64,000 bases of DNA from Salinadaptatus halalkaliphilus (GCF_006543045.1 NZ_RBZW01000024.1:1-64000); one strand, 5' to 3'; positions 8,597 to 17,316 are shown, counted from the stretch's first letter. Translations and numbers: made by a program. The notes: generated by a model from the sequence alone, not told the origin.

Positions 8597-9730
8597 ATGG
8601 GTGCCGTACGCATGATCAGTGGGACACCATCGCTGTTCGTGGCGTCGCTCTCGTCCAGGCGACTGGCCGGTATCGAATCGTTCGTCGACGACTACGCTCG
8701 CGAGTTCGTTCGCTACGGCTCCGGCAAGGTCGCTCTCCGCGACGGACTCGCAGGTCTCGTCGAGGCGGGACAGAACGTCCTCGTCCCCGCCTACCTCCCC
8801 GATGCGGTCGTCGAGCCCTTTTTAGAGCTCGGGCTCGAGCCACGACACTACGCTATCGAACCGTCACTCGCGCCGGATGTAGCGGATCTGGAGCGACGCA
8901 TCGACGCGAACACGGCAGCCGTGCTCTCGGTCAACTACTTCGGTTTTCCCCAGCCAGGACTGTCGGAACTGCAGTCGATCGTCGCCGACTACGACTGCTA
9001 TCACGTCGACGACAACGCCCACGCCCCGCTGAGCGTCGACGGCGACACGCTACTTGGGACGCGTGGCCACCTCGGACTCACGTGTCTCTGGAAGCTGTTG
9101 CCGACTCCGAACGGTGCCTTGCTGTATCTCAACGACGAGTCCGTCCGCGAGCGCTACGACCCCTCGACTGCAAGCGGCATCAGCGAGAGCATGAACGGGA
9201 CGGACTATCGATTCGTACTGACGTCGATAGTCGGCGACCTCCTCGACGAACACGGCCCCGTTCGCCGGTCGATCGACGCGATCCTCGAGGGTCGCCAGCA
9301 GACTCCCGCCGTCGGGAGTCCAACAGCACGATACGAGGCCGGCAAGAAGCCGATGTCGAAACTCGCCGCCCGTATCGCCGACGACGCCGATCCCGAACCC
9401 ATCCGGAGCACTCGCCGCGAAAACTACCGCGCCTGGCAACGGATCCTCGAGGACCACGACCACCTCGAGTTCGTCTACGAGTCGTTACCGCCGGGGATCT
9501 GCCCCCAAGCCGCACCGGTCCGGGTCACGGACGCCGAGGCGGTTCGAAGCGAGCTTCGCCGCTGTGGGGTTGGGGGCGTCAAAAGCTGGCCGCGACTCCC
9601 ATCGACCGTTCGCGACGATCCGACCTACGCGACGGCGACGACGCTCGCTCGAGAGATCTATACGCTGCCGGTTCACCAGCACGTCGACACGGCCGCGATC
9701 GAGGCGGTCGGCGACCGGCTTCGGTGTTGA
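8597..9730 (+). CDS. DegT/DnrJ/EryC1-like PLP-dependent aminotransferase
   Basis: A ~377-residue fold type I PLP protein. SVNYFGFPQP and YHVDDNAHAP (residues ~100-145) match the region that holds the PLP-pyridine Asp, and CLWKLLPTPNGALL carries the probable PLP Lys in place of the common SFHATK of sugar aminotransferases. That divergence suggests a distinct subfamily, possibly acting on a sugar or lipid-linked intermediate. Starts at 8570 (GTG), 8597 and 8612 (ATG) are all in frame; the one at 8612 (MISGTPSLF) is nearly as likely. Together with the divergent FemAB-like and phosphatase-like genes it forms a probable surface-polymer group. Confidence 0.75.
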   Translation: MGAVRMISGTPSLFVASLSSRRLAGIESFVDDYAREFVRYGSGKVALRDGLAGLVEAGQNVLVPAYLPDAVVEPFLELGLEPRHYAIEPSLAPDVADLERRIDANTAAVLSVNYFGFPQPGLSELQSIVADYDCYHVDDNAHAPLSVDGDTLLGTRGHLGLTCLWKLLPTPNGALLYLNDESVRERYDPSTASGISESMNGTDYRFVLTSIVGDLLDEHGPVRRSIDAILEGRQQTPAVGSPTARYEAGKKPMSKLAARIADDADPEPIRSTRRENYRAWQRILEDHDHLEFVYESLPPGICPQAAPVRVTDAEAVRSELRRCGVGGVKSWPRLPSTVRDDPTYATATTLAREIYTLPVHQHVDTAAIEAVGDRLRC

Positions 9731-9734
9731 GACG

Positions 9735-9806
9735 AGTCGTCTCACCCGTTGCCGGTGCAACCGCACCGTCCTGCGGGTGCAGCTAACCCGTACAGCAACC
9801 CTAGGC
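9735..9806. repeat. Decayed copy of the palindromic intergenic element
   Basis: Located between the aminotransferase-like gene and the HerA-like gene. GTTGCCGGTGCAACCGCACC resembles the left arm of the 5121-5207 element, and CCCGTACAGCAACCC resembles its right end. The outermost TGATACGG/CCGTATGA termini are not intact, so I call it a degraded relative. Confidence 0.4.
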
Positions 9807-9824
9807 GTCCGGCGTGGCCGCCGT

Positions 9825-11663
9825 TCATTCACTCGAGGGCGTCGAGACGCCGTCGCGTTCGCTCGAGCCGACCAGATCCAGCCGGGAGCGAACGTCCTCG
9901 GCGAGTACGTATCGCCGTTTTTCACGACGGTCGAGCACCGACTCGGTTCGAAGCTCCGAGAGCAACCCCTGGACGGCGACGGCTGACCGGTCGACTCGAT
10001 CCGCGACCGATTCGGTCTCGAGTGGCCCCTCGCGAGCGATCGTCGCGATCACGCGAGTCGCCGTCTCGAACGTACACTGCGAGCGACCGCTTGCCCCCTC
10101 GACCGCTGGGACCACCCCGATCGTCTCGAGGACATCGACGAACTCCCGGCGCTCGTTCGCGACGACGATCTCTGCCGGTCCGTCCCCGTCGTCGACGTTC
10201 GTGTAGCCGAACTCGATCGCGTCGCCGTCGCCCTGGACGATCGGATCGGTTTCGGGTTCGACGTTTCCGACCGCCGCCTGAACGGCTTGGTCGTCCGCAG
10301 CCTGGCTCGAGTCGGTGTCAGGCCCGTCCGCATCGGTGTCGCTCCCGTCCGGGCCGGCGTCGGACTCGCTCGCCGTGGTCTCGTCGCCGTACTCGCGCTC
10401 GAGTTCGCTGACCCGGCGACGCAGTCGCTCGTTTTCCATCCGCAGCCGATCGACCGTCTCCGTGCGGGACTCGAGCATCGCCTCGAGTCGCTCGGCGTCT
10501 TCGATGGCCTCCTCGCGGTCGGCTTCGGCGGTTTCGAGGTCGTCTTCGAGCACCTCACACTCGCGCTCGAGTTCGACGACCTCCTGGTGAAGTCGTCGGA
10601 GCTCCTCGTCGTTACCGTCGGGCAGTTCGGTCTGGACCGTCTCGGGATTGCTGAGCGCGTCGGCCATCTGCTTGGCCGCATTCGAAACGTCCCGAGCGGA
10701 CTCGAGTTCGTCTTCCAGGGTTTCGATCCGTGTTTCTTTCTTCTCGAGTTCGTTCTCGAGCTCCTGGATGCGGTCCTGTTCGCGCTCTTTCCGCTCAGAG
10801 ATGTCCTGTAAGTCCCCCACGAGCGCGTCCGAGACGGACTTGAGTTCGGGACGTTCGAAGTCGTCGAGACCGGGTGTCGCGCCGGCGTCGAACGTTCGTT
10901 TGCGCCGGAACTGGATCTTGCGGACGTCCGCTTCGGTCCAGTCGGTCTGGACGAACGCCTGGCCGTCGTCGAGATCGGAGACGAGTTCGGTGTACTCGGT
11001 GTCGATGATCCGGCCGACGACGTTGGTGTCGTTGTCCCAGGTCAGGCGGTGCCAGACGAGCCAGTTCGCCTGCGTGATGAAGTCCTTCTTGACATCGGCC
11101 GGGCGCTGACTGATACCGAGAATGCCAAGGCCGTGCTTGCGCCCGCGTTTGCCGATCTTGATCAGGAGCTTGCCGGTCTCGCCGACGCCGCCACCTTCCG
11201 GAATGTACTCGTGGACTTCCTCGACGACCAGCAGGAAGGGTTTCTTGAGTTTCTTCTCCTTGACGAACAGCTGACGGGCGGTCTCTCGCAGGAGTTCGTC
11301 GGCGACCTCCTCGTCGAGATACCCCGACACGTCCAGGATGATCGGGACGTTCTCTTCCAGGGCCAGCGTCGCCATCTGCTCGGCGTGTTCGGGCCCGATC
11401 TGGATGTCACACTCCTCGTCGGCCCCGGCGTGGAGCATCTCGTACTCCTCTTTCAGGCCGTAGTACTCCCCGTCGGTGTCGACGATCAGCAGGGGAAAGC
11501 CCGACTCGAGCAGTTCCTCCGCGATCACGGAGGCCGTGTTCGACTTCCCCGAGCCTGACTTCCCGGTGACGAAGCCGCGACCGGTCAACAGTTCGACGAC
11601 CGGCAGGGAGAACTCGCGCTCGTCCTCGGTCTCGCCGACGAGGATCGTCCGGTCTTCGCTCAC
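9825..11663 (-). CDS. HerA/DUF87-family ATPase with coiled coil and C-terminal winged helix
   Basis: A 612-residue ATPase of the HerA/FtsK-like clade. Residues ~1-260 form the motor: Walker A GKSGSGKS near residue 34, Walker B with a Glu pair in LLVVEEVHEY, and the sensor-like ILGISQRPADV. Residues ~285-420 are a long charged coiled coil (KKETRIETLEDELES, VELERECEVLEDDLE). An acidic linker follows, then a winged-helix-like C-terminus (ATRVIATIAREG, ESVADRVDRSAVAVQGLLSEL). HerA relatives pump DNA or work with nucleases in end resection, but this architecture lacks an adjacent NurA, so a different DNA-associated role is likely. The start is a GTG. Divergent from the eCIS block, it is probably a flanking chromosomal gene. 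Confidence 0.82.
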   Translation of the reverse strand: MSEDRTILVGETEDEREFSLPVVELLTGRGFVTGKSGSGKSNTASVIAEELLESGFPLLIVDTDGEYYGLKEEYEMLHAGADEECDIQIGPEHAEQMATLALEENVPIILDVSGYLDEEVADELLRETARQLFVKEKKLKKPFLLVVEEVHEYIPEGGGVGETGKLLIKIGKRGRKHGLGILGISQRPADVKKDFITQANWLVWHRLTWDNDTNVVGRIIDTEYTELVSDLDDGQAFVQTDWTEADVRKIQFRRKRTFDAGATPGLDDFERPELKSVSDALVGDLQDISERKEREQDRIQELENELEKKETRIETLEDELESARDVSNAAKQMADALSNPETVQTELPDGNDEELRRLHQEVVELERECEVLEDDLETAEADREEAIEDAERLEAMLESRTETVDRLRMENERLRRRVSELEREYGDETTASESDAGPDGSDTDADGPDTDSSQAADDQAVQAAVGNVEPETDPIVQGDGDAIEFGYTNVDDGDGPAEIVVANERREFVDVLETIGVVPAVEGASGRSQCTFETATRVIATIAREGPLETESVADRVDRSAVAVQGLLSELRTESVLDRREKRRYVLAEDVRSRLDLVGSSERDGVSTPSSE

Positions 11664-12145
11664 GTTCCGTCCACCTCGCCTGCGAACGCCCCGTTCATAC
11701 TATCAGTACAGTTTCAGTCGGACACCTTGAATATTGGCCTCGGGTTCGAGGCGAAACTGATACTGTCGGACAGCAGTCAATACGAAGCCGAGCGTGTATT
11801 CGGGGTCGTCGCCGACGGTGACCAACCCACAGTACGATCGGCTTCACGGAGTTCTGTCCGACAGCATGAACCGGCCGCTGAGCCACGCAATCGGCCCGTA
11901 GAAACGGGTATCCTGTCCAAGGAACCCACTCGCAACACGTTCGGCAACTTCGCGGATGCCGCCGTCGACATCGTCGAACAATCGACGCGACGGAACACGT
12001 CAGCATGGTCGACGTTCCGGGCGTCTCGCGCGCACTGACCGAGAAGTTGCGGCCGTCGAACAGGCAGAAACCGTCGTTATCTGTGACTAATCCATCCTCC
12101 ACAATACTTTAATGAAGGCAGCGTGAACGAGAAGTCTAGACAGAT
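11664..12145. other. Intergenic region at the left border of the eCIS locus
   Basis: About 480 bases without an intact gene. On the plus strand, pieces between 11930 and 12090 read like protein fragments in shifting frames (DAAVDIVEQS, then EVAAVEQAETVVICD), so a decayed gene is possible. CTGTCGGACAG at 11763-11773 and its inverse CTGTCCGACAG at 11854-11864 form an inverted pair about 80 bases apart. The AT-rich CAATACTTTAATG near 12101-12113 is the probable promoter of the first eCIS gene, about 35 bases upstream of its ATG. Confidence 0.45.
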
Positions 12146-13390
12146 ATGACGGGATCCTCACAGGAAGTTGGAGGGACAAACGGCGAGCTCTCTCAATTTA
12201 CGAAAAATCGCTTCTTCAAGGGCAAACTGATGACCCCACGGATTATGGAGATCGACCGCTCGTATCACAGCGACCGGCTACAGACGATCAACCGCCACGT
12301 CACGGGGTCAGGTGTCGTGTCCGGACTCGAGGTCGAGTCGTTCGAACCGGTCGGGGACGGACTCGAGGTCACGATCAGGCCGGGATTCGCACTCGACGGA
12401 CGCGGACGGCCGATCGTCGTCGAGCAGACGACGACCACGACGCTGCCAGCGGTGTCGTCGGACGAAATCTATCTGTTCATCGAGTATGACGAAGTTCCGG
12501 TCGAAACCGTCCCGGTACCGGATACCGACGGCGCAATCGAGGCGGACGCCGTCCCGAACCGACTCGTCGAAACCTTCGAACTCACGCACCGGGAGCGACC
12601 ACCCAAGACATCGTGTGTGCCCGACGCTCTCGATCTATCGGCGGTGGATCCGTCAAACGGTGATCTCGACTCGTTCGCGCGAGACCTAACGAACTGGTAC
12701 CACGAGACGAACAGAGTCGACCCGGAATCGGTCGACGATCCGGCCGTCTATCTCGGCGGCTACGAACGGACGGCCGATGGCTCGTGGGTCGAAATCACCG
12801 ACGAGAGCGCACGCCCATACGTGTACGATCACGAGATGCTCTTTCACTTGCTCGTGAATCACCTCGCGAACACGGACAACCCACACGAGACACCGGTCCA
12901 CGAACCGGCCGACCCGAATCCAGACGTTGCGGACATCGAAAACCGACTCTCGACGCTCGAGGACTCACTACAGGAGCTGGAACGCGAGAGAAATACGTTT
13001 GCACGGTATACGCTCCGAAAGACGATCAAGAACCGTGCCAGGTTTTTCGACGATCTCGGCGATCGTATCGAAGCCCATCACGGGGAAAGCAGTCGGTTAG
13101 CTCGGGAGATCGTTCGATTGTCCGGTAGCAACCTCGCGGACGGAGAGAACGTACGAAAGGCGTATATCCAACGCCTTTCGGGGGTGCTCCCAAATCTCAT
13201 CGAGATCGGCGAACAACTCGACGGCGTCGTCACGGAAACCTCTCTCGAACGGTATCTTCGAGCCGTTTCGCAGCTGCAGTCGACGCTCGAAACCGATGCC
13301 GAACTGATCGAGGTAATCGATGCCGACGACCGCGTCTGTGAAGCCGTCGACTCACTCGAGATTCTCGTCGATGTCGTCCCTGATGCCTGA
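12146..13390 (+). CDS. eCIS-associated protein with conserved N-terminal RFFKGKL/GSGVVSGLEV module
   Basis: A 414-residue protein opening the eCIS plus-strand block. Residues ~18-60 contain KNRFFKGKLMTPRIMEIDRS, then NRHVTGSGVVSGLEV, followed at ~75-90 by IRPGFALDGRGRPIVV. From memory, this resembles a module in bacterial eCIS loci (FFyGxLL...Yh..R...NR.lhGwGVvcGL.V), but no function is assigned. Residues ~265-300 form a short coiled coil (STLEDSLQELERERN) and the rest is helical. No signal peptide or membrane segment is seen. Position before the sheath suggests a structural or assembly role, perhaps an appendage or baseplate accessory; that is inference. Confidence 0.7.
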   Translation: MTGSSQEVGGTNGELSQFTKNRFFKGKLMTPRIMEIDRSYHSDRLQTINRHVTGSGVVSGLEVESFEPVGDGLEVTIRPGFALDGRGRPIVVEQTTTTTLPAVSSDEIYLFIEYDEVPVETVPVPDTDGAIEADAVPNRLVETFELTHRERPPKTSCVPDALDLSAVDPSNGDLDSFARDLTNWYHETNRVDPESVDDPAVYLGGYERTADGSWVEITDESARPYVYDHEMLFHLLVNHLANTDNPHETPVHEPADPNPDVADIENRLSTLEDSLQELERERNTFARYTLRKTIKNRARFFDDLGDRIEAHHGESSRLAREIVRLSGSNLADGENVRKAYIQRLSGVLPNLIEIGEQLDGVVTETSLERYLRAVSQLQSTLETDAELIEVIDADDRVCEAVDSLEILVDVVPDA

Positions 13391-13584
13391 CCTACGGTCC
13401 GTCCGGGGACGAGACTGCACCAGACGCCCCAAAAGGCCCGTAGGTAGCATTCACGGGACATTCTAGCAACGTTCGTTACTCGAGATGATGGAAAATCTGA
13501 ACGGAATATTCCATGTAAATATCGAAAAATATATTAATATAATAGATATAGTACTTAACGTAGCACGTATAGAAGAGGATATAA
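13391..13584 (+). promoter_or_regulatory. AT-rich promoter and ribosome-binding site of the sheath gene
   Basis: A striking AT-rich tract at 13517-13558 interrupts GC-rich DNA and offers several TATA candidates (AATATATTAATATAATAG, then ATATAGTACTTAA). AGAAGAGG at 13571-13578 is a Shine-Dalgarno-like site about seven bases before the ATG, which is unusual in this window of mostly leaderless genes and fits high-level expression of a major structural protein. Confidence 0.7.
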
Positions 13585-15336
13585 ATGCCAGAGTATCAAG
13601 CACCCGGTGTTTACGTCGAAGAAGAAAGTGCTGGAAGCAAATCTGTCGAAGGTGTCAGTACTAGTACGGCAGGATTTCTGGGACAGACGGTCCGTGGACC
13701 GATCGAACCACAGCTTATCACGAGCTACAACGAGTTCGAGCGCATCTACGGCTCGAGTCCCCCGGAGTCGGATCTAGACGTCGCAGTCAACGGGTTCTTC
13801 AAGAACGGTGGAAGCCGTTGTTACGTCGGCCGGGTTACTGCGGCCGACCCCAACGACGTTGCGACGAGAACGTTGATCGACGACGAAAAGAACGACATCA
13901 TCGAACTCGAGGCGAACGGTCCAGGGGACTGGGGCGAAAACGTCGCCGTGATCGTTCGAGACGGGCAACACCCCGACCAGTTCGATATGGTCGTTCGGTA
14001 CTGGTCGTGTGACCGAACGGAAGTGATGAATCCCGACGACGACCGTCCCGAACCCTCGCCGGCTGTCGAAGAGGTATTCGACGGGCTGTCGGCCGATCCT
14101 GTCTCCAACCAGTTCTACGAAAAGCAACTGACGAGTTCCGTTCTGATCGACGTCGAGTATCTCGACGACGGGCGACCGAAAAACGGGCTCGTTTGGTTGA
14201 GCAGAGACGACCACGAAGTCCGTACCGACGGCGGTGTCGTCGAAGCCGACCGTGAAGACGTGGTGCACATTCCGGACGATCTGGACGAACTCAACGACGC
14301 GGACCTGGAGTCGATCGCCGAACGCGTCGATATCGACGCGGAGCCATCGTCCGACGAATTCGCCGACGAACTCGAACGAATTCGAGATGGCGACCGGGAC
14401 GTCGATATAGAGGTCGTTACGGAACCGCCAGCACAGGTCGACGTCGAGCCCGAAGCCGAACTCGAGTCCGAGACCGACGACGAGGTTACACTCAACGATT
14501 ACGAGGGCGTCGATAAACCCGGGCTTCGAACCGGTCTCGCAGCGTTCGAAGCGATCGACGACATCTCCATCGTCTGTGTACCCGACGAGAACGATGTCCA
14601 GGGTTTGACGGATTCCATCGTCGCCCACTGTGAGAATATGGGTGACAGATTTGCAATCCTCCAGTCGCCGCAGAACCCGGGGCCAGTCTCCGAGATGGAG
14701 ACACCAGTCGATACCTCGTATGCGGCGTACTACTATCCCTGGATCAACGTTCTGGATCCGGTAACGAACCGCGAAAAGCTGGCCCCACCAGGCGGCCACA
14801 TCGCCGGGATTTACTCGCGTAGTGACATCGATCACGGCGTTCACAAGGCTCCAGCAAACGAACCGCTCCGGGGGATCGTCGGCTTACAACGTGACATTAC
14901 CAAGGGCGAACAGGATGTCCTGAACCCGAAGGGTGTCAACTGCATCCGGAGCTTTCAGGGACGAGGGACCCGCGTTTGGGGTGCCCGTACCTGTTCCAGC
15001 GATCCCGAGTGGAAATACATCAACGTCCGTCGTCTGTTCCTCTACATCGAACAGTCCCTCGAAGAAGGGACGCAGTGGGCCGTCTTCGAGCCCAACGACG
15101 AGGACCTGTGGGCGCGCATTCGCCAGTCTACCGAGAAGTTCCTGAAAACGGTCTGGCGCGAGGGCGGTCTGCAGGGGTCGACAGCTGACGAGGCCTTCTT
15201 CGTTCGCTGTGGCGAGGAGACGATGACCCAGGACGACATCGACAACGGTCGCCTGATCGTCGAGATCGGTATCGCACCGGTCAAACCTGCGGAGTTCGTC
15301 ATCTTTCGAATCTCGCAGGACACCAGCACCGCCTAA
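13585..15336 (+). CDS. Contractile tail sheath protein (eCIS)
   Basis: A 583-residue sheath subunit. The N-terminus PEYQAPGVYVEEESAG is the hallmark of phage and eCIS sheath proteins (Afp2-4/Pvc2-4). Residues ~40-85 (TSTAGFLGQTVRGP, SYNEFERIYG, NGGSRCYVGRV) form the conserved sheath core, and the C-terminal half has the second core (YYYPWINV, PPGGHIAGIYSRSD, GINCIRSF-like segment, GTRVWGARTCSSDPEWKYINVRR). Between them, residues ~190-310 are a very acidic insertion, likely surface-exposed and specific to this halophile. Only one sheath gene is present, where Afp/PVC have three. It should polymerise around the tube and contract to drive it outward. Confidence 0.95.
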   Translation: MPEYQAPGVYVEEESAGSKSVEGVSTSTAGFLGQTVRGPIEPQLITSYNEFERIYGSSPPESDLDVAVNGFFKNGGSRCYVGRVTAADPNDVATRTLIDDEKNDIIELEANGPGDWGENVAVIVRDGQHPDQFDMVVRYWSCDRTEVMNPDDDRPEPSPAVEEVFDGLSADPVSNQFYEKQLTSSVLIDVEYLDDGRPKNGLVWLSRDDHEVRTDGGVVEADREDVVHIPDDLDELNDADLESIAERVDIDAEPSSDEFADELERIRDGDRDVDIEVVTEPPAQVDVEPEAELESETDDEVTLNDYEGVDKPGLRTGLAAFEAIDDISIVCVPDENDVQGLTDSIVAHCENMGDRFAILQSPQNPGPVSEMETPVDTSYAAYYYPWINVLDPVTNREKLAPPGGHIAGIYSRSDIDHGVHKAPANEPLRGIVGLQRDITKGEQDVLNPKGVNCIRSFQGRGTRVWGARTCSSDPEWKYINVRRLFLYIEQSLEEGTQWAVFEPNDEDLWARIRQSTEKFLKTVWREGGLQGSTADEAFFVRCGEETMTQDDIDNGRLIVEIGIAPVKPAEFVIFRISQDTSTA

Positions 15337-15386
15337 CTGTACAGGTTCCAAACTACCCACACCGATACTAAATATACAACACACCA

Positions 15387-15839
15387 ATGGCAGAACACGG
15401 ACCCCTTCCAAGCACGGAATTCAAGGTTGAGCTCGACGGCGTCGAAGTACCCGGTTTCCTCGAGGTCAAACTACCCAAGCAAGAGACCGACGAGTACGAC
15501 TATCGCGAGGGTGACGACGCGAAACACACTCGCAAGATGTTTGGCGACGTCCACTACTCGCCGCTCGTCCTTGCTCGCGGTGCCGACGAAGACAACGATG
15601 CCATCAATGGTTGGCTACAGGCCGTCCAAGAGGGCAACGAGGACGAGGCACGGAAAGACATCGCCGTCGTGATCATGGATCAGGCAGGCGATAACGCGAT
15701 CCGGTACGAGTTCTCCGAAGCGTGGATTCGAGAATACGAACCGCCGACGCTGAACGCACAGGCTGGCGGCGGCGCCGAGGCCCTCGCCATCGAGACCTAC
15801 ACCGTCGAGTTCGAGGAGATGGAGCGCAAGAACGCATGA
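15387..15839 (+). CDS. Tail tube protein 1 (eCIS, gp19/Afp1-like)
   Basis: A 150-residue inner-tube protein. FKVELDGVEVPGFLEVKLPK near the N-terminus and the C-terminal TYTVEFEEMERK are typical of the T4 gp19/Hcp-like tube family. It follows the sheath gene by about 50 bases, as in other eCIS loci, and should form the hexameric tube rings that carry the tape measure and cargo. Its stop overlaps the start of the next small gene by four bases (ATGA), showing translational coupling. Confidence 0.93.
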   Translation: MAEHGPLPSTEFKVELDGVEVPGFLEVKLPKQETDEYDYREGDDAKHTRKMFGDVHYSPLVLARGADEDNDAINGWLQAVQEGNEDEARKDIAVVIMDQAGDNAIRYEFSEAWIREYEPPTLNAQAGGGAEALAIETYTVEFEEMERKNA

Positions 15840-15994
15840 CGAAACAGACGCTGTCCGGGCACGGATACGCCCTCGATCACACGTGGTACAACGGCAACTG
15901 CCGTATCGACAGTGAGGGGTGTCTCCACACCGACAGTGGTTCCTCACACGCACACTGCAGCAGTATCACCGTCACGTACACGGGCCACGAATGA
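15836..15994 (+). CDS. Small Cys/His-rich protein nested between tube and chaperone genes
   Basis: A 52-residue frame whose ATG overlaps the tube stop (ATGA at 15836) and whose TGA overlaps the ATG of the next gene (ATGA at 15991). Such double coupling strongly suggests a real gene. It has three Cys (positions 22, 29, 41) and six His (9, 15, 31, 38, 40, 51), with the cluster CLHTDSGSSHAHC, compatible with metal binding. I do not recognise the family. Its place suggests a small tube- or chaperone-associated component. Confidence 0.65.
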   Translation: MTKQTLSGHGYALDHTWYNGNCRIDSEGCLHTDSGSSHAHCSSITVTYTGHE

Positions 15995-16530
15995 GCGATC
16001 ACACACTCCAGACCGAGTTCGAGTTCACCCTGCCCAGAGGCTACGTCGACGACGATGGGACGTTGCACAAAGAGGGGCGGATGCGATTGGCGACCGCAGC
16101 CGACGAAATCAAACCGCTCCAGGATCCGAAAGTCCAGTCGAATCAGTCGTATCTGACGATTACGTTGCTCTCGAGAGTCGTCACAGAACTCGGGACGCTC
16201 GAGACGGTCGAGCGAACCGTCATCGAGAACCTGTTCGTGACCGATCTCGAGTACCTGCAGGCGATGTACGAACGGATCAACAACCGTGGCCACAACGCGG
16301 TCACGACCGGCTGTCCGGAGTGTGCCCACGAGTTCGATGTCGACGTCACCTCCGGGAGACCCACCGTCTCCGGTGACGACTGGGAGTTCGACCCACCGGC
16401 TGCCACGACCACTGGGGACGAGAGCGCGGCCGTGACCCACGGTACAGACACAGCGACCGCAGTGACGGGGAGCGCGGACGACGGAGACGAGGAGATGGGT
16501 GAGCTGGCCCAGGGAAATCCGACCGAGTGA
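15991..16530 (+). CDS. Phage tail assembly chaperone-like protein (eCIS)
   Basis: A 179-residue protein matching the tail-assembly protein found after the tube in many eCIS loci. The diagnostic stretch is LPRGYVDDDGTLHKEGRMRLAT followed by DEIKPLQDPKVQSN and LTITLLSRVVTELG. Residues ~105-120 contain CPEC, perhaps half of a zinc site, and the last ~50 residues are an acidic, disordered tail. Such proteins are thought to guide tail-tube or tape-measure assembly in the cytoplasm. It overlaps the small gene upstream and the DUF6760 gene downstream. Confidence 0.82.
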   Translation: MSDHTLQTEFEFTLPRGYVDDDGTLHKEGRMRLATAADEIKPLQDPKVQSNQSYLTITLLSRVVTELGTLETVERTVIENLFVTDLEYLQAMYERINNRGHNAVTTGCPECAHEFDVDVTSGRPTVSGDDWEFDPPAATTTGDESAAVTHGTDTATAVTGSADDGDEEMGELAQGNPTE

Positions 16531-16790
16531 TCCAGTTGTACGATCGCGAGACGCTCTACGAGGAGGTCGCGTTCGTCGCCTATCACTTCGGATGGAGTCA
16601 CGACGAGGTGCTTGCGCTTCCCCACTGGGAACGGCATCGATGGTGTGACGAAATCAGCGAGATCAACGAGCGGATGAACGAGGCGCCGTCCCGGACACAG
16701 CAGCGCCAGAACCAGCACGGCCAGTCAGGGAGCATCCTCGAGGACGAGGGAGATGGCATCGTCCTCCAGAACGCCCTGGAGGATCTGTAG
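16527..16790 (+). CDS. DUF6760 family protein (eCIS-associated)
   Basis: An 87-residue protein starting at a GTG that overlaps the previous stop (GTGA). LYEEVAFVAYHFGWSHDEVLALPHWERHRWCDEI matches the short DUF6760 family found right after the tail assembly chaperone in eCIS loci. The role is probably tied to the chaperone, by analogy with the paired tail chaperones (gpG/gpT) of phages; that part is inference. Confidence 0.8.
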   Translation: MIQLYDRETLYEEVAFVAYHFGWSHDEVLALPHWERHRWCDEISEINERMNEAPSRTQQRQNQHGQSGSILEDEGDGIVLQNALEDL

Positions 16791-16826
16791 CCCACTCTCG
16801 TCGAGCCTCGATTTCACGTACTACTG

Positions 16827-17279
16827 ATGACATACACGGATCAAAGCGACCCATACACGCAGTATAATTTCGACGTACAGATCGATGGCGAGCGAGTCGC
16901 CGGGTTTTCGGAAATATCCGGAATCACGATGCAACTGGAAACCGTCCAGTATCAAGAAGGTGGCGTGAACGATCACGTCCACTCGCTGCCGGGGACGTTT
17001 TCCCACGCGAACCTCGTGATGGAACGGGGGATGACCGAGGACGCGACGTTTTGGCAGTGGGTTCAAGCGGTCATGAGCGGCAACGTAACCCGAAAAGACG
17101 TGGTCATCACGCTTCAGGAGGACTTTCAGGGACAGAGCGTCTGGGGCTGGGAGTTTACCGGCGCGTACCCGACCCGATGGCAGGGGCCCGACCTCGTTGG
17201 TGGGAAAAACAGGATGGCCTTCGAGTCGATCGAGTTGACCTACCAGCGATTCGAAACCATCTCGGGATTACCAGACTGA
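16827..17279 (+). CDS. Tail tube protein 2 (eCIS, Afp5-like)
   Basis: A 150-residue tube-family paralogue. YNFDVQIDGERVAGFSEISGI and the later NVTRKDVVITLQ, GWEFTGAYPTRWQGPDL and ESIELTYQRFE are typical of T4-like tube proteins (TIGR02241-type). eCIS loci usually keep two tube genes: one for the shaft and one forming the first ring on the hub. This second copy, far from the sheath, is the likely tube initiator (Afp5/Pvc5 role), but which of the two does so is inferred. It ends the left plus-strand block. Confidence 0.92.
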   Translation: MTYTDQSDPYTQYNFDVQIDGERVAGFSEISGITMQLETVQYQEGGVNDHVHSLPGTFSHANLVMERGMTEDATFWQWVQAVMSGNVTRKDVVITLQEDFQGQSVWGWEFTGAYPTRWQGPDLVGGKNRMAFESIELTYQRFETISGLPD

Positions 17280-17316
17280 GTGGCACAAACACGGGACAGG
17301 AATCAATCGTGGACGG

